From JAVJSD01 sp040219575 (GTDB lineage Bacteria > Planctomycetota > Planctomycetia > Pirellulales > Pirellulaceae), in contig JAVJSD010000140.1 of assembly GCA_040219575.1 (NCBI GenBank), positions 1 through 64,000 of the forward strand: a stretch of 64,000 nucleotides of DNA. Direction: 5' to 3'. Below, piece after piece: positions 54,928-63,431 of the stretch (the stretch's first letter is position 1; the number at the start of each line of letters is the position of its first letter). Position numbers and translations under genes: made by a program. The notes under the pieces were generated by a model. It did no database searches. It saw only the letters and a program-made list of their open reading frames with translations, and had not been told where the DNA came from.

Positions 54928-55017
54928 GGCTAACGAACCGTTGCACACGGAGCCGCGGGCCGCTCGGTTGCTGAAACAAAGCCGTTCGCCGCGGCCCGGT
55001 GAACTCGACCGTTCGGC
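54928..55017 (+). repeat. attC-like site 1 of the array
   Basis: Outer arms GGCTAAC (54928-54934) and GTTCGGC (55011-55017); inner arms around CACACGGAGCCGCGG pair with CCGCGGCCCGGTGAA leaving unpaired A residues. The cassette's own first bases GTTAGCCAGCA (54388-54398) are the exact reverse complement of TGCTGGCTAAC (54924-54934), 11 of 11. Confidence 0.82.
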
Positions 55018-55055
55018 CTCATGCTGGTTGGGCCTTTCTTGGGAGGAGATACATC

Positions 55056-55751
55056 ATGATTTTGAGTTCAAGTCTGACGACAGCGAACGTTCTGGACGTG
55101 TTCACAGACGCAGTCGCTGCCCGCCGGGGCACGGTGACGGACACGGTCGACGACGGTGAGCGACTACTGACCCGTGCTGTCCTCCCCGAGGTCGAGGAGG
55201 TGCGGCCGAAAGACCGGGTCCAAGGTGGGGTTGCGTTGAAGGCAACCGAGGAAGGGGTGTGGCTGTACCCGTACTTCTTCCGCCTAGTCTGCCGGAACGG
55301 GGCCATCGTTGCCGAAACACTCGAACCGCGATCCCTCGTCGACCTGCACCTCCAAGAACCGGACATGGCCCTGCAATCCATTCGCGAATGCATTGATGTC
55401 TGCTGTGACAAAGAGGTATTCACAAACACCATCTCTAGAATGCGTACGGCCTGTCAGTCGGAGGCCGACCTCGCCATCACCCTGCTGCCTCTCGTGTCGC
55501 GACTCTCCACGCTGGGGAACGTCGAATTGTTGTCGCAGATCATAGATGGGTTTTTCCGCGAGGGCGACCGATCACAATTCGGCTTGGCCAACGCAGTGAC
55601 TGCGGTCGCCCGTGATGCTCGGGACCCCGAGTTACGGTGGGATCTTGAGGAGTTCGGCGGCGGTGTCGCCATCGGCAAGGTTCCCTCACATCCGATTGAC
55701 AGCGGGCGGAGCGCATTGGAGCGGCCGCGTCGGTTGGTGTCAGTCGGTTAG
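55056..55751 (+). CDS. Cassette gene 2, DUF932-like protein of 231 residues
   Basis: Start at 55056 chosen for GGGAGGAG seven bases upstream; an in-frame ATG further upstream would reach into attC site 1. The centre 'WLYPYFFRLVCRNGAIVAETLE' and the end 'SQFGLANAVTAVARDARDPELRWDLEEFGGGVA' resemble DUF932-type proteins of phages and plasmids (an 'hRLVCxNG' strand and a late 'hxNAVTxxA' helix). The similarity is read by eye only. No signal peptide. Lies 39 bases inside the cassette. Confidence 0.85.
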   Translation: MILSSSLTTANVLDVFTDAVAARRGTVTDTVDDGERLLTRAVLPEVEEVRPKDRVQGGVALKATEEGVWLYPYFFRLVCRNGAIVAETLEPRSLVDLHLQEPDMALQSIRECIDVCCDKEVFTNTISRMRTACQSEADLAITLLPLVSRLSTLGNVELLSQIIDGFFREGDRSQFGLANAVTAVARDARDPELRWDLEEFGGGVAIGKVPSHPIDSGRSALERPRRLVSVG

Positions 55752-55752
55752 G

Positions 55753-55841
55753 GCCGAACCATCGATTGAACCGAAGCCGACGGCGCAGTCCAACTGAATG
55801 GAAAATTAAACTCGTCGGCTCGGTTAATCGGGTCGTTCGGC
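55753..55841 (+). repeat. attC-like site 2 of the array
   Basis: The clearest site. Arms 55753-55782 and 55813-55841 pair over 25 positions: GCCGAAC/GTTCGGC outside, then CGATT, AACCGA and GCCGACG inside. Two single bases of the left arm, G and A, separated by six paired bases, are left as bulges. This is the standard layout of an integron attC with its extrahelical bases. Cassette 2 starts with GTTCGGCC (55011) whose complement GGCCGAAC is found at 55752-55759. Confidence 0.85.
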
Positions 55842-55852
55842 AGCAAACGAAG

Positions 55853-56392
55853 ATGCAGTCACACATCCTCGCACGATCACTGATCGAGAAACCGGATTGG
55901 GTGAACGCAATCTGTGACTGCAAAGATCACGTCGCTAAACGCTGGGCACTCTATGCCTGCGCCAGGGCCGTACTCCCGTACTGGGAATCCCGATTTCAAC
56001 ACGATGATTCCATGTCCAACCTTGTTGGCTGCATGGCAAAGGCGGCCAACATCCCGTCACCAGAGAATGATGCGAACCTGAAATCGGCAATTCCCAAACG
56101 GGAACGAAAACACTGGGACCTATCTCCGCCACCGGGATTCTTCGAAGAACACTACAGCGATTGCCCTGCTGACTTTGCGGGCGACTCGGTTTTTTACGCG
56201 GCGTGTGCCTTCATCAATGATCCATTCGATGACCACGACGACATATCCGCGTTTGACACCGCCAAAGAATGCCTTGCCCGCGTGTTTGTTGAACGCGACG
56301 CGAACTACAATGACGCTACCGACTACCAAGGTATGGCGGACAAGCATCTTCGCAGCAAGATGCTCGAAACACTGTCGAAAGAAGCTGCATAA
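55853..56392 (+). CDS. Cassette gene 3, possible immunity-type protein of 179 residues
   Basis: Starts 18 bases after the second attC junction. The segment AKRWALYACARAVLPYWES followed by DDSMSNLVGCMAKAA resembles the 'xxWAxxCAExVLPLFE...DDRPxxAI' start of Imm5-type immunity proteins of polymorphic toxin systems. The later part (FYAACAFINDPF, FDTAKECLARVF) is helical and has no known match. The resemblance is by eye and weak. Its stop codon lies in GCTGCATAAC, which matches at 8 of 10 positions the expected attC start for this cassette; no second attC half is visible downstream. Confidence 0.8.
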   Translation: MQSHILARSLIEKPDWVNAICDCKDHVAKRWALYACARAVLPYWESRFQHDDSMSNLVGCMAKAANIPSPENDANLKSAIPKRERKHWDLSPPPGFFEEHYSDCPADFAGDSVFYAACAFINDPFDDHDDISAFDTAKECLARVFVERDANYNDATDYQGMADKHLRSKMLETLSKEAA

Positions 56393-56393
56393 C
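56384..56393 (+). repeat. Possible truncated attC start of cassette 3
   Basis: GCTGCATAAC is complementary at 8 of 10 positions to the cassette start GTTCGGCAGC (55835). No partner arm (GTT-type with inner pairing) was found in the next 140 bases, so the site seems to have lost its right half. The 142 bases up to holB hold nothing else. Confidence 0.4.
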
Positions 56394-56534
56394 TATCGAA
56401 TTGAGAACGTGCATCAAAGTGATTAGAGACACTGCCACGTCACAGGCCCTTGTGCTTTCCTCGGCAATTCTCTCCACCCATGCAGTGGCGTTTGTGCCGC
56501 CACTTGTCGATCGGTGTCGGCCGAGTTGGGGGCG

Positions 56535-57605
56535 TCAATCGAGCAGGGCGTAGCCGCGGCGGGTGATGCCCGCCAGATCGTCGGCCCAGCATTCGGCGAG
56601 CGTGGCCTGATTCGCGTTGCGGTCGACTTCCTCCAGTGCGGCGAGGCACCGCTCGAGACAGCCGGCGGCCGCTTCGGCGTCGTGCCGGTATCGCTTCACC
56701 GCCTGCTCGACGCCGCCGCGCAACACGCGGTCGCCTGCCGCCTGCAGTCCGTCCAGGCGCCGCATCAGGGCCCGATAGAAATCGACCGCGAAGCCGAAAA
56801 TCAGCTTCATCCGCTCGCGCCGCAAGGGCGCTTCCTTGCCGGCCTCATTGGTGCACGCGACGACGTCGGCGGCCAGCTTGAACTGCTGCGCCTCGACGTC
56901 GACCAGTTGCTCAAACAGCGCTGCCCGGAATTCGCGCAGCGCCGGATCGGCCGCCGCCAGGGCTTTTTCCAGGCTTCCCTGCGATAACTCCGCCAAAGCC
57001 GCCGCTTCACCGGCGTCGTCGATCAAGTTTTTCTCGACCAGCAACCGCTCGACCACCTCCAGCGGCAGCGGACGGAAACGAACCGGCTGGCTGCGCGAGC
57101 GGATGGTCGGCAGTTGCCGCTGCTCGCTGGTCCCCACCAGGATGATCACGCTGCGCGGCGGCGGCTCCTCGAGCGTCTTCAGCAGGCAGTTGGCCGACTC
57201 GGCGTTGAAGTAGTCGGCGTCGTCGATGATCGCGATCTTGCGGCCGCCGCGGCTCGGCCGCAGCGCGATGCGGTGGCACAGTCCTTCCTGCCCGCGATGC
57301 TCCTTGTCGCCGATGAACAAGTCGAGCGTTAGCACGCCCTTGTCTTTCTTGCGGGCCACCAACTCCAGGTCGGGATGCGACTGCGCCTTGACCTGCACGC
57401 AGCCCGGGCAGACGCCGCAAGGATCGAGCGCCGCCTCGTCGCGCGTCTCGCAGAGCAGCGCTTGCGCGAGACTGAGCGCGAACGAACGCTTTCCCACCCC
57501 CGGCGGTCCCACGAACAGGAACGTACTCGCCAGCCGCCCCTGCGTCAGCGCCCGGCGAAACTGCTCGACGACGCGATCATGTCCTTCGATGCCGTTCCAA
57601 CTCAT
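56535..57605 (-). CDS. holB: DNA polymerase III delta-prime subunit
   Basis: 356 residues. AAA+ clamp-loader protein: RVVEQFRRALTQGRLASTFLFVGPPGVGKRS (Walker A, residues 33-41), zinc module C52-x10-C63-x2-C66-x2-C69, KIAIIDDADYFNAESANCLLKTLEEPP (Walker B/sensor region as in delta-prime) and SRSQPVRFRPL (SRC-like motif with Gln). Cytoplasmic, part of the sliding-clamp loader. Often next to tmk; here its neighbours are the cassette array and a repeat region. Confidence 0.95.
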   Translation of the reverse strand: MSWNGIEGHDRVVEQFRRALTQGRLASTFLFVGPPGVGKRSFALSLAQALLCETRDEAALDPCGVCPGCVQVKAQSHPDLELVARKKDKGVLTLDLFIGDKEHRGQEGLCHRIALRPSRGGRKIAIIDDADYFNAESANCLLKTLEEPPPRSVIILVGTSEQRQLPTIRSRSQPVRFRPLPLEVVERLLVEKNLIDDAGEAAALAELSQGSLEKALAAADPALREFRAALFEQLVDVEAQQFKLAADVVACTNEAGKEAPLRRERMKLIFGFAVDFYRALMRRLDGLQAAGDRVLRGGVEQAVKRYRHDAEAAAGCLERCLAALEEVDRNANQATLAECWADDLAGITRRGYALLD

Positions 57606-57875
57606 GACGGTAGTGTAATGTCACGAGCGCCCGTCGGGTAGGCGAGTCAAGGTGAGTGGTGAGTCAAGGTGAGTGGTGAGTGAGTGGTAATTGGAAGCCG
57701 GGCCCCCGCCTCCACGTTTCGACGCGTCATCACGCGTTCCCTCGCACCTACTCACCTACTCACCTACTCACCAAGATCATGGCGACGACAAGTCGTCGGC
57801 TTGGGGCGAGTACGCCCGTGCCGACCACCACTCACCACTCACCACTCACCACTCACCACTCACCAAGTCACCAAA
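57606..57875. repeat. Heptamer tandem arrays (ACTCACC / GGTGAGT)
   Basis: Three blocks of a 7-mer or 8-mer unit: GGTGAGTGGTGAGT-type at 57649-57686, CTACTCAC-type at 57747-57773 and CACCACT-type at 57826-57870. The first block is in inverted orientation to the other two, so a long hairpin could form. Non-coding, between holB and the macroglobulin gene. Confidence 0.8.
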
Positions 57876-60800
57876 TCACTCCACTGGCGTGATTTCGACC
57901 GCCAGGCCGTCGACCCAGTGCTTGTGTTCATCGGTGTAGTACAGATAAGCACGGCTGGCCGGGGCGGTGTAGTTGCCGGGGACGGCGGCGACCAGGCTCA
58001 ACGGCAGATCGACGCGCTGCTCGGCCGAGAGCACCCGCCAGTAGAGCACCACTTCGCGGCCCTTCACCTCGTAGGCGGCGATCTTGCCGGCCTTGACCAA
58101 CTCCTTGAGTTGATCGTGCCGCACTTCCAGACCGCCGGGAATGCCGATGATCGCGGTCGGCGTGGGAACATCCTCGCCGGTGCGATTGATGATCGCCACC
58201 TCGGCCTCGGTCACCGCGCCCTCGTCGATCTTCGCGTCCCGCAGGCTCACCTCCAGGTGCAGCTTGCAGTCGGCCGAGGTGTCGGGCTTCAGGCTGTGGA
58301 AGTCGACCGCCACCGAGTACGGCATCTGCGAACCGTCGGTCATCCGCAGTTGCACCTTGTGCTCGCCCGCGGTGAGCAGTTCGGCCAGCGCGGGAAGCTC
58401 GATCGCGCCTTCGGTTTCGGCGGTGAACGACACGGGCTCGCCGACCACTTGCCCGTCGACCAACAGCTCCAGGCTGCCGGGCGACTTGGGCTTGGCCCGC
58501 GAGGCGTCGTAGGCCACGATGGCCCGCAGCGCCAACACGGTCGATTGCGTGGAGCCGAAGCGGCCCGCCTTGCAGGTTTCGGCCAGGTACTGAATCCCCT
58601 TTTCGACCTGCGAGACGTAGCCGGGGTTGTTGAGCCACGCTGTGACGGCCAGCGCCGTCGTCTCGATCTTCAGCGCCTCGCCGCCGCTGCCGACGACCGA
58701 CGTCGTGGCGCCTTCCAGCGAGCCGTCGTCGGCCTGTTTGCCGGCCAGCTTGTCGAGCAGATGCTCCTCGCCTTCCTTGTCGCCGGCCAGCACCAGCACG
58801 TTGGCGGCCAGCGCCATGACGTAGGTGTTGTCGGTCGACTCGCCGGCGCTGCGAGCGAATTCCACTTCCTTCGACAAGTCGGCGTCCACGCCGGCCGAGA
58901 GCAGCGCCCAGGTGTCGTACGTCGAGGCGCATTCGGGGTCGGCCAGCCAGGTGTGCAGCGTGTGCGTCTTGCGGGCGTAGCCGCCCTTGCCGTCGCGCTG
59001 CGTCAGCAGCCAGTCGCGCGTCCGCCGCAGCATGTTGTCGTCCACGTGGCGAACCTTCGCCATGTCGGTGAACTCCAGCAGGCCGTAGGCGGTGAGCGCG
59101 TCGTGGCCCGGGTCGTTGCCGAACCACTCGTAGCCGCCGTTTTTGCACTCGAACCCGGTCAGCCGCTGATAGGCGGTTTCCAGGATCAGGCTGCTGCGCT
59201 CGACCAGCGAAGGATCGACCCCCTGGTGCGACATGAAATACTGCTGCGCCATCACCAGCGGATAGGTCGTCGAGCTGGTCTGCTCGAAGCAGCCGTACGG
59301 CTCGCGAATCAGTCCCTCGAGCGCCTCGTTCATGCTGGCCAGCGGCGTGGGATAGACCAGCACGCGGGCGTTCACACTGCCGGGCACAAATTCCTCGGGG
59401 ATGGAGATCTCGTGCGTGGCGGTGTCGCCGGGGCCGATCAATCCGCCGCGGCCGATCAAAATCGGGAAGCCGCGCGGCACGACCTTCAGCGTCCGCGTCA
59501 CCTTGTCGGAGTACGGCAGCGCGTTGGCGGTGAGCACGAACTCCGCCTCGCCGTTGTGCGGGCCGACCTGCACATCGACCATGCGGCGAATGCGCCCGTC
59601 GCCCGGCAGCGCGAACTTCGGCAGCGACGAGGTGATGCTCAGCGACGTATGGGCCTTGGCCCCAAAGGCCGCTTCCAGCGGCGCCGGCGTGGCGTTGACC
59701 ACCCCGACCGGCACGCGGATCAGGTCGCCCGAGGTGACTTCCAGCGGCAACTTCGGTTCGAGATAGAACGGCTCGACAGAATCGATCTGCCGCGCCTTCG
59801 AGCCGATCGCACCGCTGGCCGCGTAGGCGTCGGCGAAGATGCGGAAGCTGCTGACGCTGTCGTTCAGGCCGAACTCGAACTCCGCCTTGCCGTCGGCGTC
59901 GGTCCGCAGACCGGCGTGCCAGAAGAGCGTCTCGGTGAAGTCGGTCCGCTCGCCCGGCTGGCGATCGGCGCGGACCTGGTGGGCGTACACGCGGACGACG
60001 GTGAAATCGTTCCGCTGCGGGACGAGAGCCGGCCGGTCGGCCGCGATCAGCATGTCCGCTTCCTGGGCGAGTTCGGCCGCCTGCAATGCTCTACCGAGTT
60101 CGCGACGCTCTTCGAGTTGTTCCGCCTGGCCGATGTCCTGCGGCTTCGCCGCCCTCCGCTTCGCATCAAACGCGCGCGGCGCGGCGGCGCCGGCCGCCTG
60201 ATTCGCTTCCCGAAGTTTGCGCGCGCCGTCGTTGGCGACGGGCTCGCCGGCTGGTTGAGGGTCGTTCGCGGGCGGCTGCTCGGCGACCGGCGCAACGGCG
60301 GCATCGGGAACCGGGCCGGGAACAGGGGCACGCGGCGGGGCGGCGGCGTCGACCGCATCTCCTTCCGCGCCATTTTGAAACGCCTCGGCGGGATCCGCCT
60401 TTTCCTCGATGCGGTTCGCCATGGCCGGCATCACGCCGCGGAAGCGCATAGCTTTCGGGCCGCCTCCGCCAAAACCACCCATCAAGGTGGCCTGCTCGCG
60501 CGGCGAGACCATCGTCAGCGCCAACACGCGGCGTCCCTTGTCGCCGTGCCCCGCCAGGAATTTGGCCGTATCGACCAGCGCGAACCGCCGCCAGCCTTGC
60601 GTGCCCAACAACAGATCGACCGCCAGCGGGGCCTTCTCGTTCTCGGGATCGAGATACACATGCGCGTCGGCCAACTCCTTCACTTCGCCTTCCAGAAAGA
60701 CCATCACCGGCAGCCGCGGCGCCTGGTCGCGCTTGTCGATCATCTCCAGCACGCTGTCGTCGGTGACGGTCAGCCCGACCACGGCGCTGACCGGCTTGCC

Positions 60801-62270
60801 GCTCGCATCGCGCGTCTCGACGGTGACCTTCGCCTTGCCGCCCGGCGTGTACTGCGGCTGGTTGGGCGTAATCGTGATCTGGAGCGACTTGCTCGGTTGT
60901 CGATAAACGAGCCGCTCGGCGACCGGCTTGCCGGCGGCGTCGTACACCGTGGCGATAAGCACACCGGCCGGATCGCGCCCCAGATCGAGTTCGGCCTCGC
61001 GGCCCGCCTCGTTTTCGGCATCCTTCTTCAATTCCAGGGCGACGTCCTTCGTCTGGCCGGCCGTGAGTTCGATGCTCTGCCGGGCGAGTTCGATGTCGCG
61101 CTGCCGCAACACGAGTGTGTATTCACCTTCCGCCGTCGCGCCCAGCGTGAAGCTCGGCTTCGCATCCGCGGCGATGACATTGGCCTGGGACGACAGCACC
61201 ACGCCCGATGCCTTCACCTCGGGCAACGGATACTGCGTGCGAATACCGGCCGGCTCGGTGATCTTGAGCAGGTACTTCTCGCCCGCCTTGGGCGTCATCG
61301 CGAAGCGGCCGCGTCCGTCGTGTTCGCTGCGGAACTGGGCGATTTCGGCGCCGGCGCCGTCGATGACGACCCCCGCCAGGTCGGCCGGCTTCTTGGCGGG
61401 CGTAAACGCCTCGAAGTAGACGCGCGTCGGCAATCCGGCGACCAGATCGCCCCCTTCGGGATACATCGTCAGGTCGACCGTCTGCAGCAGGATCGGAATC
61501 GTCTTGCTGGCGGTCTCCACGACGCCGCCGTCTTCGATCACCATCGCCAGCGTCCCTTCGCCGCGGCGGATGTCGCCCGGCAGCGCGAAGCGGGCCTGGC
61601 AATCGCCCTTGGCGTCGACGCTGCTCGGACCGCGGAACACCTCGTCGCCGTCGACGCGGGCGATGACGGTCACCGCCGCCCCTGCCGGCACGCCGCCTTC
61701 GGCCCGTTCGGTGTGCAGCGTGGCGACCACTTCATCGCCGGGGCCGTAACCGTCTCGCAAAAATTTGATCTGGCTCTTCAGGCGTGGGGCCCGGTAGGCG
61801 CGAATGTCGAACTTCCGCTCGGCCGGCGCGTGCCCGGCGCCCATATGCTTCAGCTTGATGGTGTACTCGCCGCCCGGTTGTTCGGCGGGAATCTCCCACT
61901 TGTAACCCAGCACGCTGTCTTCGCCTTCGACCCAACCGCCGGCGACGGTGTCTCCCTTGGGACCCGCGATGTCGATCTGGGCGCCGAACGAGATGCCCTG
62001 CTGCAGCGGCTCGCGCGTGGCGTGATGCAGCATCACCGCCCGCATGTAGATCGTGTCGCCCGGCTTGTAGATCGCCTTGTCGGTGCTGACGAAGGTCAGG
62101 TAGCGATTCTCCCCACCCAGTATTTCGGTCGTCGTGGGTTGCTTCGGTTCTTCGGCGGCTGGCTTGTCGGCGGCTTTCTGGGCGAACGTGGCTTGCCAGA
62201 ACAATCCCGCGGCAAGCGTGGCCATCAGCCCGCCAGCCACCCAGCGTAGAGAAGAGACGCGGCGCGACAT
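57876..62270 (-). CDS. Bacterial alpha-2-macroglobulin family protein
   Basis: 1464 residues from the ATG at 62270 (strong AGGAGG upstream). Signal peptide, then macroglobulin-like domains (IYKPGDTIYMRAVMLHH is the MG1/MG2 start; YPEGGDLVAGLPTRVYFEAF). A Pro/Ala-rich insertion lies around residues 610-740. The bait/thioester part has AGLRTDADGKAEFEFGLNDSVSSFRIFADAY and the thioester motif C-x-E-Q in EPYGCFEQTSS (about residue 994), followed by an alpha-toroid with repeated helical pairs and a C-terminal receptor-like domain. It should trap proteases covalently in the periplasm. E. coli-type A2M is next to pbpC; here no penicillin-binding protein is adjacent. Confidence 0.96.
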   Translation of the reverse strand: MSRRVSSLRWVAGGLMATLAAGLFWQATFAQKAADKPAAEEPKQPTTTEILGGENRYLTFVSTDKAIYKPGDTIYMRAVMLHHATREPLQQGISFGAQIDIAGPKGDTVAGGWVEGEDSVLGYKWEIPAEQPGGEYTIKLKHMGAGHAPAERKFDIRAYRAPRLKSQIKFLRDGYGPGDEVVATLHTERAEGGVPAGAAVTVIARVDGDEVFRGPSSVDAKGDCQARFALPGDIRRGEGTLAMVIEDGGVVETASKTIPILLQTVDLTMYPEGGDLVAGLPTRVYFEAFTPAKKPADLAGVVIDGAGAEIAQFRSEHDGRGRFAMTPKAGEKYLLKITEPAGIRTQYPLPEVKASGVVLSSQANVIAADAKPSFTLGATAEGEYTLVLRQRDIELARQSIELTAGQTKDVALELKKDAENEAGREAELDLGRDPAGVLIATVYDAAGKPVAERLVYRQPSKSLQITITPNQPQYTPGGKAKVTVETRDASGKPVSAVVGLTVTDDSVLEMIDKRDQAPRLPVMVFLEGEVKELADAHVYLDPENEKAPLAVDLLLGTQGWRRFALVDTAKFLAGHGDKGRRVLALTMVSPREQATLMGGFGGGGPKAMRFRGVMPAMANRIEEKADPAEAFQNGAEGDAVDAAAPPRAPVPGPVPDAAVAPVAEQPPANDPQPAGEPVANDGARKLREANQAAGAAAPRAFDAKRRAAKPQDIGQAEQLEERRELGRALQAAELAQEADMLIAADRPALVPQRNDFTVVRVYAHQVRADRQPGERTDFTETLFWHAGLRTDADGKAEFEFGLNDSVSSFRIFADAYAASGAIGSKARQIDSVEPFYLEPKLPLEVTSGDLIRVPVGVVNATPAPLEAAFGAKAHTSLSITSSLPKFALPGDGRIRRMVDVQVGPHNGEAEFVLTANALPYSDKVTRTLKVVPRGFPILIGRGGLIGPGDTATHEISIPEEFVPGSVNARVLVYPTPLASMNEALEGLIREPYGCFEQTSSTTYPLVMAQQYFMSHQGVDPSLVERSSLILETAYQRLTGFECKNGGYEWFGNDPGHDALTAYGLLEFTDMAKVRHVDDNMLRRTRDWLLTQRDGKGGYARKTHTLHTWLADPECASTYDTWALLSAGVDADLSKEVEFARSAGESTDNTYVMALAANVLVLAGDKEGEEHLLDKLAGKQADDGSLEGATTSVVGSGGEALKIETTALAVTAWLNNPGYVSQVEKGIQYLAETCKAGRFGSTQSTVLALRAIVAYDASRAKPKSPGSLELLVDGQVVGEPVSFTAETEGAIELPALAELLTAGEHKVQLRMTDGSQMPYSVAVDFHSLKPDTSADCKLHLEVSLRDAKIDEGAVTEAEVAIINRTGEDVPTPTAIIGIPGGLEVRHDQLKELVKAGKIAAYEVKGREVVLYWRVLSAEQRVDLPLSLVAAVPGNYTAPASRAYLYYTDEHKHWVDGLAVEITPVE

Positions 62271-62484
62271 GAAGAAACCTCCTGTAATGGGACTCGCCCC
62301 GGCGGCGCCTCGAGCGATGGCGCCGATCAGGGCCAGCATGCAGAACTGCGGGCGACGATTGGAGTTAGATTCTCGCCGAATTTCACGGCTAGGGCCATAG
62401 ACGCCCCCTGCCGACAAGAAGTTCCCGGTCCGAATTGCTTCCCCAAGCCGACGGCTTCGCCGTCGCGCGTCAAAAAGTCGCCTA

Positions 62485-62967
62485 TCAAAACAGCGGCGCC
62501 ATGCCGATCATCCGCCGCCAGGTGGAAAGTTGCCCGAGGTGCGCCCCAAGATGAGCGGTCAGCAGAAATGTCACCGCATCCTCGACGGTGGGCAGGGCCT
62601 CCTTCAACATGGGGTTGGGATTGGCCGCGGCGGCTTGTTCGGCGGTCGCGGCCGCCGCCAACTCGCGCGCCTGCGCGAACCCCTGGTCGAACAGGGCCAA
62701 GAGCTCCTCTTTCGACGGATAGTCGGATCGCGTCGTCGTCAGTTTCGAACCGGGCGAGTAGAGCGTCCACCGGTCGTTGGGGAGTTTCTCACCGCCCAGC
62801 AGCGCCTTGACGCCGTCGGCCGAGTAAGCCAGGTGCCCTAGAATCCAGGCCGGGTGATTCACGCCCGGCACCGGTTGCTCGGCCATCCGCTCGTCGGCGA
62901 CGTCGCCCAACATCATCTGGGCGTATTGGATCATCAGCAAGTTGCTCTTGATGGCGCTTTCGAACAT
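62485..62967 (-). CDS. DinB/YfiT-like four-helix protein
   Basis: 160 residues from the ATG at 62967; a longer frame would add a doubtful 12-residue start. Four-helix bundle of the DinB superfamily: first helix SNLLMIQYAQMMLGDV, then HPAWILGHLAYSADG with the metal-ligand His, and the C-terminal HLGAHLGQLSTWRRMIGM with the last His pair. Members bind a divalent metal; some are thiol transferases. Substrate unknown. Cytoplasmic. Confidence 0.92.
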   Translation of the reverse strand: MFESAIKSNLLMIQYAQMMLGDVADERMAEQPVPGVNHPAWILGHLAYSADGVKALLGGEKLPNDRWTLYSPGSKLTTTRSDYPSKEELLALFDQGFAQARELAAAATAEQAAAANPNPMLKEALPTVEDAVTFLLTAHLGAHLGQLSTWRRMIGMAPLF

Positions 62968-63003
62968 GGCCTGGCTCCTGGTGGTTCCGTGGCGACGAAT
63001 CAT

Positions 63004-63431
63004 GAAACGACATTTTCGCTGAATCCAATCGACGAGGCCAGCCGACCTCGCCGTCGGGCGTACGAAAGGTGTGCGGCCGATACAAGCCCGACGCGCGAGC
63101 GAGTGAATTGCGGTTCACAACTCGGTAAAGAGCCCACTTGCTTGCGCTGCGTGCTTGTGGCTCGTCTTCGAATTTCGCGACGACGGCAGCCTCGTCATCC
63201 CCCAAACTGCGCAGATAGGTCGCCTGCATTACGTCGTAGCGTTGAACAAGTCCGGCAGAAAAATCTGCGGCAGAAAAATGAAGACGAAGAGCAAGAACGA
63301 TCTACGCCAATTCCTGCCAATCTTTTTGCCGCCCATTTTTCTGCCCACCTCTTGGAGTTCGTCGAACGTTTTCTGGGGGCAAGCTTCACCTCCGCAATTA
63401 GAAACGCCGAGCCCCGAGCCGAATCAGATCG
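63004..63431. other. Gene-free stretch with GGCAGAAAAAT repeats
   Basis: Two direct copies of GGCAGAAAAAT (63254-63264, 63269-63279) and one inverted copy (63335-63345) flank a stretch that can fold back on itself; a partly related CTTTTTGCCGCC lies at 63322. No gene is credible: the frames that remain open here are Arg/Ser-rich and lack start signals. Confidence 0.55.

Noticed and set aside
57747..57870. Possible CRISPR array
   Set aside because: The units are 7-8 bases and contiguous, without unique spacers; no cas genes in the window.
57684..62249. Plus-strand reading frame of about 1520 codons
   Set aside because: Exact antisense shadow of the macroglobulin gene; His/Arg/Gly-rich, no domain, no start signal.
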